A DNA stretch of 9,013 nt, from assembly GCA_946404585.1 (NCBI GenBank), contig CAMJEC010000044.1, positions 1 through 9,013 of the forward strand, read 5' to 3'. Each line of letters begins with the position of its first letter. Position 1 is the stretch's first letter. The position numbers were made by a program, and so were the translations under genes. Source of the DNA: an uncultured Caryophanales bacterium (GTDB taxonomy: Bacteria > Bacillota_I > Bacilli_A > RFN20 > CAG-826). The notes below the pieces were generated by a model. It had not been told where the DNA came from, did no database searches, and worked only from the letters and a program-made list of their open reading frames with translations. This document shows positions 1 to 6,086 of the stretch, piece by piece.

Positions 1-18
1 ATTCAAAAGTATTTGAAT
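1..18. repeat. 7-bp inverted repeat at left edge, upstream of glnS
   Basis: ATTCAAA (1-7) and TTTGAAT (12-18) are perfect reverse complements separated by AGTA. No T-run follows, so it does not look like a complete terminator. It may be the remnant of an upstream structure cut by the window edge, or a small operator near the glnS promoter. In AT-rich DNA a 7-bp dyad can arise by chance. Confidence 0.35.
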
Positions 19-30
19 AGTTGTTATACA
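2..30 (+). promoter_or_regulatory. possible glnS promoter
   Basis: TTCAAA (2-7) and TATACA (25-30) are separated by 17 bases, and TGT directly before the second hexamer makes it an extended -10 type. Transcription would begin near base 37, leaving a leader of about 22 bases containing the GAGG at 47-50. An alternative pairing is TTGAAT (13-18) with TAAAAT (35-40). Both match the consensus only moderately. The visible leader has no T-box antiterminator motif, but the upstream region is cut off. Confidence 0.3.
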
Positions 31-58
31 AGCGTAAAATATCTCCGAGGACTTTTTT

Positions 59-1699
59 ATGGAAGAAATTAATAACTTTATCAAAACAATCATGGAAAAA
101 GACTTGGAAGAAGGACGTGTTAAAACAATCGTTACACGTTTCCCTCCAGAACCAAACGCCTACTTACACATTGGTCACGCTAGAGCGGTAATCAATGACT
201 TTGAACTTGCAAAAGCATTCGGTGGTTACACAAATTTAAGATTTGATGATACTAACCCAGTCAATGAAGGCGCTGAATATGTCCAAGCTATTATTAACGA
301 TATTAAATGGTTAGGCTATGAACCTAAGAACATTTTCTTTGGTAGTGATTATTTTGAAGAAACATACAATAGAGCAATTCTTCTTATTAAAAAAGGCTTA
401 GCGTATGTCGATGATCTTAGTGCTGATGAGATAACTGCATACCGTGGTACATTAACTGAACCTGGTAAAGATTCTCCATGTAGAAATAGATCAGTTGAAG
501 AAAACTTAAAATTATTCCAAGAAATGCGTGATGGTAAATATGGTAACGGCGAGAAGACATTAAGAGCGAAAATCGATATGGCTTCCCCAAATATCAATAT
601 GCGTGACCCAGTCATGTACCGTATTTTACACGTCCCACATCATAGACAAGGTAATAAATGGTGCATCTATCCAATGTATGACTTTGCCCATCCATTACAA
701 GACGCAATTGAAGGTGTCACCCATTCCTTATGCTCACTAGAATTTGATAACCATCGTCCTTTATATGATTGGTTTGTTGAAAAATGTGAAATGCCACATG
801 TCCCACATCAATATGAATGGGGCAGATTAAATATTACTAATACAGTGATGTCCAAAAGATATCTCCGTCAATTAGTCGATGGTGGTTACGTTGATGGTTA
901 TGATGACCCACGTATGCCAACATTAGTCGGTTTAAAGAGAAAAGGTTTAACACCAGAAGCAATTAGAAACTTCATTCTTTATACTGGCTTATCAAGAATC
1001 AACAGCACCACAAATGCGGACACTCTTGATAACTTCCTTAGAGAAGAATTAAAACTTAAAGCTACTCGTCCTATGGCGGTCTTAAATCCATTAAAAGTGG
1101 TGATTGATAACTATCCAGAAGGACAAATCGAATATTGCGATGCTTCTAATAATATGGAAAATGAAGAATTAGGTCATCGTCAAATTGCTTTCGGTAAATA
1201 CTTATATATAGAAAGAGAAGACTTCATTGAAGAAAAACCAAACCGTAAATGGAAGAGATTATCTGTCGGTGATGAAGTCCGTTTAATGCATGCTTATTTC
1301 ATTAGATGCAATAGTGTAGTTAAAGATGAAAATGGCAACATCGTTGAAATCCACTGCACATACGATCCAGAAACCAAATCTGGCAGCGGTTTTGATGCCC
1401 GCAAACCAAATGGTACAATCCATTATGTTGAAGCCACTACAGCCTTACCAGCCACATTTAATCTATATGAACCATTAGTGTTCGATGAAACCGAAGAAAC
1501 AAAAGGTCAATCATTCATTGAAAGATTAAATCCAAATTCATTAATCAAATTAGAAGGCTTCGTGGAAGCATCATTAAAAGATACACAACCTTTAGACCAT
1601 TTCCAATTCATTAGAACTGGTTATTATTGCACTGATAAATTATCCACAAAAGAGCACTTAATCTTTAATAGGACTTGTCCATTAAAGTCTTCTTTCTAA
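59..1699 (+). CDS. glnS: glutaminyl-tRNA synthetase (GlnRS)
   Basis: This enzyme charges tRNA-Gln with glutamine using ATP in the cytoplasm. It is a class I synthetase: the HIGH motif is at residues 37-40 within PPEPNAYLHIGH, RFDDTNP is at 61-67, and the KMSKS-equivalent is VMSKR at 263-267. The block YDFAHPLQDAIEGVTHSL at about 207-224 and the following LEF..NRPLYDW-like stretch resemble GlnRS rather than GluRS. The C-terminal half (about residues 340-546) looks like the complete two-barrel anticodon-binding region, ending FNRT. At 546 residues it has the usual bacterial GlnRS length. The ATG is preceded by GAGG (47-50) with 8 bases of spacing. Many Firmicutes lack GlnRS and use GluRS plus GatCAB, so its presence is of some phylogenetic interest. 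Identification is firm. Confidence 0.97.
   Translation: MEEINNFIKTIMEKDLEEGRVKTIVTRFPPEPNAYLHIGHARAVINDFELAKAFGGYTNLRFDDTNPVNEGAEYVQAIINDIKWLGYEPKNIFFGSDYFEETYNRAILLIKKGLAYVDDLSADEITAYRGTLTEPGKDSPCRNRSVEENLKLFQEMRDGKYGNGEKTLRAKIDMASPNINMRDPVMYRILHVPHHRQGNKWCIYPMYDFAHPLQDAIEGVTHSLCSLEFDNHRPLYDWFVEKCEMPHVPHQYEWGRLNITNTVMSKRYLRQLVDGGYVDGYDDPRMPTLVGLKRKGLTPEAIRNFILYTGLSRINSTTNADTLDNFLREELKLKATRPMAVLNPLKVVIDNYPEGQIEYCDASNNMENEELGHRQIAFGKYLYIEREDFIEEKPNRKWKRLSVGDEVRLMHAYFIRCNSVVKDENGNIVEIHCTYDPETKSGSGFDARKPNGTIHYVEATTALPATFNLYEPLVFDETEETKGQSFIERLNPNSLIKLEGFVEASLKDTQPLDHFQFIRTGYYCTDKLSTKEHLIFNRTCPLKSSF
1663..1697 (+). terminator. possible terminator hairpin inside the 3' end of glnS
   Basis: CTTTAAT (1663-1669) pairs with ATTAAAG (1681-1687). 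GGAC (1671-1674) pairs with GTCC (1677-1680), with one bulged A at 1670. The tip can form a CUUG tetraloop, a known stable class. The T-rich stretch TCTTCTTTCT follows, then a TTTTTT run at 1705-1710. The stem lies within the last codons of glnS, so it would be a stop-overlapping terminator. The stem is AU-rich and the U-tract is interrupted by C, so strength is uncertain. Confidence 0.35.
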
Positions 1700-1719
1700 C
1701 AAGATTTTTTACTCAAAAA

Positions 1720-1749
1720 CTTACAAAAAATTTGAAAAAATGACATAAT
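1720..1749 (+). promoter_or_regulatory. carD promoter with extended -10
   Basis: TGA (1741-1743) immediately precedes CATAAT (1744-1749), a 5/6 match to the -10 consensus with the extended TGn element. A weak -35 candidate, CTTACA (1720-1725), lies 18 bases upstream. The expected start point is about 1756, on or within a few bases of the two in-frame ATGs at 1754 and 1760. The mRNA would therefore be leaderless or nearly so. No Shine-Dalgarno sequence lies upstream of either ATG. Confidence 0.5.
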
Positions 1750-1753
1750 ATTA

Positions 1754-2254
1754 ATGTATATGTCAGATTTTAATGTGAATAATGAAGTGATTCACTGCCG
1801 TGAAGGTCTCTCAACAATTATTGGGAGCAAGGAAATGAACGGCAAAGAATATTTTCTTGTGCAAGTAAATCGTATCAGTGGTGAAACCTTCTATGTTCCA
1901 GTCGATTCCGCTGATAGTATTATTCGTCATATCATGACTGTTAAAGAAGCTGATGAACTTCTTAAATTAGTGAAAAAGATTGGTAAAGATTTCAATACAA
2001 ACACCAAACAAAGAAGAGATGCTTATAAGAAGAGATTATCTTCTGGTGATGTTAAAGATATTGCTTATTTATATCGTCAATTATTCTTCTATAACAAATT
2101 AGGTGAAAACAATGATGAGATCAAATTAGGCCCCGTTGATTTGGATATGCTTAACTACGCTAAGAACATGCTATTGGATGAATTAGCGATTACATACAAG
2201 CAACCAAGAGAGTCAGTTGAGAAGTTTGTTGAGGAAAGAATCGCATCTTTATAA
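1754..2254 (+). CDS. CarD/CdnL-family transcriptional regulator
   Basis: The product is a small RNA polymerase-binding regulator of the CarD/CdnL/TRCF-interaction-domain family. In characterised members the N-terminal Tudor-like domain contacts the polymerase beta subunit and the helical C-terminal domain stabilises open promoter complexes, notably at rRNA promoters. Here residues 5-60 (FNVNNEVIH, then YFLVQV and ETFYVPVD) fit the N-terminal barrel. Residues 62-166 are charged and helical, as expected. The length of 166 residues is normal for the family. Start choice is open: ATG at 1754 gives MYMSDF, while ATG at 1760 gives MSDF. The second fits the probable transcription start (about 1756) better. 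Neither has a Shine-Dalgarno. The gene converges on the HAD phosphatase gene and overlaps it by 6 bases. Family assignment is by overall pattern. Confidence 0.85.
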   Translation: MYMSDFNVNNEVIHCREGLSTIIGSKEMNGKEYFLVQVNRISGETFYVPVDSADSIIRHIMTVKEADELLKLVKKIGKDFNTNTKQRRDAYKKRLSSGDVKDIAYLYRQLFFYNKLGENNDEIKLGPVDLDMLNYAKNMLLDELAITYKQPRESVEKFVEERIASL

Positions 2255-2905
2255 GTTAACCCACTTTAATAGTTGATTATATAGTTCATTTACAGAAGAA
2301 AGAGTTGTGTCGTTAGGACACATTTTTTCTAGCTCTTCTTTAGTGCGATAGCCATAGTTCACTAATAAATATGGAAGACCAGCATTAGTAGCACTTTCCT
2401 TATCAACATTTGTGTCACCAATGTAGAGGCAGTTATCTCTATCTAAATTATTTTCCTTAATTATTTTATTAATAAGATATGGGTCAGGTTTCTTAGGATG
2501 ATCTAGATATGAACCTTGGATGATGTCAAACAAACCATGATACTCTTTATTAATGATTTTATTAGTTAAATCGTTGTCCTTATTAGAGACTACCGCTAGG
2601 GTAACCTTACCTTTTAATTTGGTAAGCATTTCTTTAATACCTTCATATGGTTTAGTGCAGTCTACATAATGTTCTAAATAATATGATTTAAAAGTATTGA
2701 ATACCTTATTTCTTTCTTCATCAGATAGGCAAGACGGTGTGCATCTTTGAATTAAAACAGTAGTGCCATTTCCGATGGCTTTTCTCACGAATTCTAGGTC
2801 CTTTTCAGGCAGATTATAAAAATTTAACGCGTGATTTACAGCGTTTTTCAAATCTTGAAGCGTATCTAAGATAGTGCCATCTAAGTCAAAAATTAGCGTT
2901 TTCAT
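2249..2905 (-). CDS. HAD-superfamily phosphatase, phosphoglycolate phosphatase-like
   Basis: This is a cytoplasmic haloacid-dehalogenase-type phosphohydrolase with all four motifs. Motif I is DLDGT with D7 as nucleophile and D9 as acid/base. Motif II is VVSN with S107. Motif III is the KKPDP segment with K139, and motif IV is GDTNVD with D164 and D168. A helical C1-type cap lies at about residues 15-85. The architecture and 218-residue length match the Gph/PpaX group (phosphoglycolate or pyrophosphate phosphatase), but substrate cannot be fixed from sequence. The ATG overlaps the stop of the upstream sir2 gene by one base (TAATG), without a strong Shine-Dalgarno, so translation is probably coupled. 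Its stop codon lies inside the same TTATAA that ends carD on the other strand. Confidence 0.88.
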   Translation of the reverse strand: MKTLIFDLDGTILDTLQDLKNAVNHALNFYNLPEKDLEFVRKAIGNGTTVLIQRCTPSCLSDEERNKVFNTFKSYYLEHYVDCTKPYEGIKEMLTKLKGKVTLAVVSNKDNDLTNKIINKEYHGLFDIIQGSYLDHPKKPDPYLINKIIKENNLDRDNCLYIGDTNVDKESATNAGLPYLLVNYGYRTKEELEKMCPNDTTLSSVNELYNQLLKWVNL

Positions 2906-3633
2906 TATTTTAAGTTCTTAACAACGTTGATAACGTCCTCATTGAAGACTAAATCACACATATTGTCATATGATGTAGATTCTTTATTAATAACCACTAA
3001 ATAGCGGCCTTTGAAGTAACGGATAAAGCCCGCTGCTGGATAAACTTTTAAAGAAGTTCCAATCACAATCATGACATCGCAAGTCATAATTGCATTAATA
3101 GATCTTGAGATGATATCTTCATCTAATGATTCTTCATACAAAACAACATTTGGTTTAACAATGCCACCGCATTTATCACAATGAGGAACACCATCAGAAT
3201 TCATTACATAATCAAGACCAAATAATCTTCCACATCTTGTGCAGAAGTTTTGATGAATAGTGCCATGTAATTCATAAACAATCTTAGAACCAGCTTTTTG
3301 ATGAAGGCCATCAATATTCTGCGTTACAACGATGACGTTTTTACCCTTCTTTTCTAAATCAGCGAAGTATTTATGAGCGGCATTTGGTTGGGCTTTTGGA
3401 TAGCACATTTTGTCCTTATAAAACTCATAGAATTCTTCAGTGTAGTTTTCAAAGAATGTGTGAGAAATGATTTCTTCTGGTGAAGCTTGGTATTTAGTTT
3501 TTTGATTGTAAATGCCATTAGCGCTTCTAAAATCAGGAATACCGCTTGGAACAGAAATTCCAGCGCCTGTGAAGACAACGATTTGACGTGCTTCATTAAT
3601 TATCTTTTGTAATGTTTCGTATTTGTTTTCCAT
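2905..3633 (-). CDS. Sir2-family NAD-dependent protein deacylase (sirtuin)
   Basis: The product removes acyl groups from lysines using NAD+, giving nicotinamide and O-acyl-ADP-ribose. Numbering from the chosen ATG, the NAD-binding motif GAGIS is at 23-27 followed by SGIPDFRS. TQNIDGLH is at 104-111, and the catalytic His is H123 in ELHG. A four-cysteine zinc site is formed by C131/C134 and C152/C155, and GTSL is at 192-195. The length of 242 residues is standard for bacterial CobB/SrtN-type sirtuins. The frame stays open upstream to an ATG at 3709-3711, but that would add a 26-residue hydrophobic leader unlike the family. ATG 3631-3633 also sits exactly where transcription should start from the extended -10 upstream. 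The downstream HAD gene is coupled by a TAATG overlap. The protein target is not indicated. Confidence 0.93.
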   Translation of the reverse strand: MENKYETLQKIINEARQIVVFTGAGISVPSGIPDFRSANGIYNQKTKYQASPEEIISHTFFENYTEEFYEFYKDKMCYPKAQPNAAHKYFADLEKKGKNVIVVTQNIDGLHQKAGSKIVYELHGTIHQNFCTRCGRLFGLDYVMNSDGVPHCDKCGGIVKPNVVLYEESLDEDIISRSINAIMTCDVMIVIGTSLKVYPAAGFIRYFKGRYLVVINKESTSYDNMCDLVFNEDVINVVKNLK

Positions 3634-3639
3634 GCATTT

Positions 3640-3668
3640 ATGATAGCAACTTTGACTCAATTTGTGTA
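3640..3668 (-). promoter_or_regulatory. sir2 promoter, extended -10, predicted leaderless start
   Basis: Read on the - strand, TGC (3648-3646) precedes TATCAT (3645-3640), an extended -10 with a 5/6 hexamer. TACACA (3668-3663, 4/6 to TTGACA) is 17 bases upstream. The -10 ends 6 bases before the A of the sir2 ATG at 3633, so +1 should coincide with the start codon. A 9-bp dyad, TTGA-C-TCAA (3652-3660 on the + strand), lies in the spacer. No Shine-Dalgarno precedes the ATG. Confidence 0.5.
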
Positions 3669-3704
3669 TTTGAATCATTAAATAAGCACATACGAAAAGA
3701 AATA

Positions 3705-3733
3705 TATTCAATTTTCTGTCTAACGTGTATAAT
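3705..3733 (+). promoter_or_regulatory. promoter of the ligase-smpB-folC-folT operon
   Basis: A perfect TATAAT lies at 3728-3733. The best -35 at 17-base spacing is TATTCA (3705-3710), a weak 3/6 match, so an activator or another recognition mode is possible. Transcription would start near 3740 with a leader of about 32 bases to the ATG at 3772. A second -10-like TTTAAT at 3760-3765 lies 6 bases before the ATG and could give a leaderless transcript, but has no acceptable -35. The TATAAT is at the centre of a long dyad. Confidence 0.5.
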
Positions 3734-3746
3734 ACACGTGGGACAG
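3716..3746. promoter_or_regulatory. 31-bp dyad centred on the -10 element, probable operator
   Basis: CTGTC (3716-3720) matches GACAG (3742-3746), and ACGTGTAT (3723-3730) matches ATACACGT (3732-3739), around a single central A at 3731. The two 2-base gaps (TA and GG) are symmetric, so 13 of 15 positions on each side pair. The dyad covers the -10 of the ligase operon and lies in the 138-bp region between sir2 and the ligase gene. A dimeric repressor bound here would block that promoter and might also affect sir2. The symmetry also yields -10-like TATTAT on the - strand. Confidence 0.6.
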
Positions 3747-3771
3747 TGAAAGCCGTCTATTTAATAACTAT

Positions 3772-5634
3772 ATGGGAAAATTAAGATTTACTCTCACATA
3801 TTTACTATTTTGGTTTATCATCGTGTTCTCTTGCTTACTAGCTGAAAACTTTGCGTTATTCAGTTCTGATCACATGGGAGGCATGAGTATCGATTCTTTA
3901 ATCATGCTTTCAATGTTCGTGATTTTCTTGCTCATTGTTTATTACATTAGAGAGCGAAATAGAAACAAGATTACTATCGATAAAGTCCTGCTTCCAATTA
4001 TTGTTATATTCGGTTTAGTTTCCATTGCTACTGTTTGGTGGCAAGGCGACCATTCATTCTTAACACAGAGTAATGATGTAGTTACTGTTTCTTTTAGCGT
4101 TCAAGAAAAGGCTTCATATACATTACAAATCATCGCTTGGTGTGCGGTATTATATGGAATTTTGTTCGTCTTTAACCGTTATTCGATTTCTAGGAAGTGG
4201 TTAAAGTGGCTCACATTCGCATATGTGATAGGCGTATTTGTCTGTACGCTTGTGGATATCGTGATGGAGTTTAAAGACATTACCGCAATTTTCACCAATA
4301 CATATACCGGTAGTGGATTATCTTTCATTATTTATAATTCAAATGTCTGGGCAAATATCATCCTTGTCGCAGTATTTAGCTGCATCATTTTATCCATTAA
4401 GAAATTCAATCCATTCTATTATGCTTTGATGGTTCACTTCTTTGTGATGATTGTCTTTGCCTCATGTACAACAGCCGTTTATATCAGTGCGATAGCGATT
4501 ATTGCCTATACCTTATATGAAATCTTCTCCAAGTTTGCAGATCGTAAGAGATACGCTGCAAGATTATTATTTGTTTATTTCAGCGTTCTTTTATTCTTGT
4601 TTGGTTTCATCACAATGATGATTAATCTTAACGTGCCAATTTTCGTTAACCTTTGGTCATTCATGAACACACATATCTTCAAGAAAGACTACAGTACCTT
4701 AACATCAAGAACAGGTATATGGGCATCAGTCTTCCATCTACTTTGCGAAAGACCAATCGACTTAATATTCGGTTTAGGATACAAAACAGGTAATGCAATA
4801 TTCACACGATATTTCGCTTTACAAAGTGGTGGATTCGAAGCTAGAAGCGCTCACAATGGCATTGTGGAAATCACTTTAAGACATGGTTTATTTGGCTTAT
4901 TGCTCTACGTTTCTTTATTATCAACTTTCATCGTTGGAATAGTGAAATTGTTGAAGAATAAGAGGTACCGTGTCGCTTATATTTATGGAATTTGCTTCCT
5001 TGGTATCTTAGCGCATAGTGTTACAGAATCCACGATGTTCTTCGTACCAAATATTGAAGCAACATATTTAACAATGATCTTCTTCTTACCAGTGGTAAAC
5101 GCTAGTAAAGAGAAGTATTTCATTGAACTCAATAAAGACTTACAAAAACAAAACACTCCATTAGTTAAGCCACATAGAGGAGATGTTTTATATTTTGTTG
5201 GAACATTCTTATTGTCTATTATCGTGGCCTTTGCAACTTCGTTCTCTGTCCATCCAATTTATTCTCATCCAAGACTTCTAACAATTTATATCGTGGTGGC
5301 TTCTGTCGCTGCGATTGCTTTAATTGGTGTCTTTATCACTCTCATCTTGATGAGTAAGAAACGTGGAAATAATAGGCTCTTATTCTTAGGAAAAGAATTC
5401 ATCATTCCGTTTGTGTCTTCCATCATCGTGGGCGTTATTACAAGTCTATTGCTGCAATTAAAATTCAGCTTTGATACATTCTCTATCTTGTTATTTACAA
5501 TTTTCGTTATATTCTTCTATATGATAGTGTTCTCTATTTTATACAAAAGAGAGAATAACCATTTATATGCATTCTTTGATGTAGGATTCACAAAGGTGCT
5601 ACAAACAATTTCTCGTGAGGGTACAAATGAATAA
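3772..5634 (+). CDS. O-antigen ligase/Wzy-like polytopic membrane protein
   Basis: This is an integral membrane protein with about 15 hydrophobic segments across its 620 residues (for example 7-27, 42-59, 70-90, 115-135, 192-210, 264-285, 370-390, 472-490, 503-525, 543-561, 570-590). Residues about 305-380 carry the O-antigen ligase/polymerase signature: SRTGIW with R313, FGLGY at 333-337, AHNG with H361 at 360-363, then an RHGLFGLLLY membrane segment. Family members polymerise or transfer lipid-linked glycans on the outer face of the membrane. In a Gram-positive-type cell the acceptor could be a capsule, wall polymer or glycoprotein, and cannot be deduced. The four extra C-terminal membrane segments after about residue 465 make it longer than typical members. 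No Shine-Dalgarno precedes the ATG. The 3' end overlaps smpB by 8 bases. Confidence 0.75.
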   Translation: MGKLRFTLTYLLFWFIIVFSCLLAENFALFSSDHMGGMSIDSLIMLSMFVIFLLIVYYIRERNRNKITIDKVLLPIIVIFGLVSIATVWWQGDHSFLTQSNDVVTVSFSVQEKASYTLQIIAWCAVLYGILFVFNRYSISRKWLKWLTFAYVIGVFVCTLVDIVMEFKDITAIFTNTYTGSGLSFIIYNSNVWANIILVAVFSCIILSIKKFNPFYYALMVHFFVMIVFASCTTAVYISAIAIIAYTLYEIFSKFADRKRYAARLLFVYFSVLLFLFGFITMMINLNVPIFVNLWSFMNTHIFKKDYSTLTSRTGIWASVFHLLCERPIDLIFGLGYKTGNAIFTRYFALQSGGFEARSAHNGIVEITLRHGLFGLLLYVSLLSTFIVGIVKLLKNKRYRVAYIYGICFLGILAHSVTESTMFFVPNIEATYLTMIFFLPVVNASKEKYFIELNKDLQKQNTPLVKPHRGDVLYFVGTFLLSIIVAFATSFSVHPIYSHPRLLTIYIVVASVAAIALIGVFITLILMSKKRGNNRLLFLGKEFIIPFVSSIIVGVITSLLLQLKFSFDTFSILLFTIFVIFFYMIVFSILYKRENNHLYAFFDVGFTKVLQTISREGTNE

Positions 5635-6085
5635 GACAGATACTGGCATTAAAATCATTACTAGTAATAAGAAGGCACATTTTAATTACTTCTTAAGTGA
5701 GTTTACAGAATGTGGTCTTGTTTTAGTGGGTACTGAAATCAAATCTTTACGCACACATGGTTGCTCATTAAACGATGCCTATATCGTTATTAGAAGTGGT
5801 GAGATGGAAGTTCTTAATATGCATATTAATCCATATGATAAGGGCAACATCTTCAATCATGATCCATTAAGAACTCGTAAGTTATTACTTCATAAGAAAG
5901 AGATAAAATGGTTCGAAGAAAAAGTTAAACGCGATGGCTTTACAATCGTACCTACACGCGTCTATCTAAAAAGAGGCAAAGCCAAAATGGAAATCGCTTT
6001 AGCGAAAGGTAAGAAACTCTACGATAAACGTGAAACTATTAAACAAAGAGATATCAAACGCAGCATTAAAAACGGAGAAGATTAA
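5627..6085 (+). CDS. smpB: SsrA-binding protein SmpB (trans-translation)
   Basis: SmpB binds tmRNA and brings it to stalled ribosomes for rescue and peptide tagging. The 152-residue protein shows the family hallmarks in order: NKKAHFNYF near residue 14, GTEIKSLR at about 35-42, NMHINPYDKGN, the very conserved NHDPLRTRKLLLHKKEI, and LAKGKKLYDKRETIKQRD at the C-terminus, which includes the tail that enters the decoding centre. I chose ATG 5627 because GAGGG at 5617-5621 is a well-placed Shine-Dalgarno. An in-frame GTG at 5615 would add four residues and consume that site. The start overlaps the ligase stop by 8 bases, implying coupling. The tmRNA gene is not in this window. Confidence 0.96.
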   Translation: MNKTDTGIKIITSNKKAHFNYFLSEFTECGLVLVGTEIKSLRTHGCSLNDAYIVIRSGEMEVLNMHINPYDKGNIFNHDPLRTRKLLLHKKEIKWFEEKVKRDGFTIVPTRVYLKRGKAKMEIALAKGKKLYDKRETIKQRDIKRSIKNGED

Positions 6086-6086
6086 T

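Noticed and set aside
1..58. T-box riboswitch controlling glnS
   Set aside because: No antiterminator T-box motif or specifier structure is visible; the upstream region may be cut off, so absence is not proven.
349..615. Open frame on the - strand (88 codons) inside glnS
   Set aside because: It lies wholly antisense to a firmly identified gene, has no recognisable motif, and is explained by codon bias.
3634..3711. Longer N-terminus for the sirtuin (start at 3711)
   Set aside because: It adds 26 hydrophobic residues not seen in the family, and the extended -10 promoter would lie inside it.
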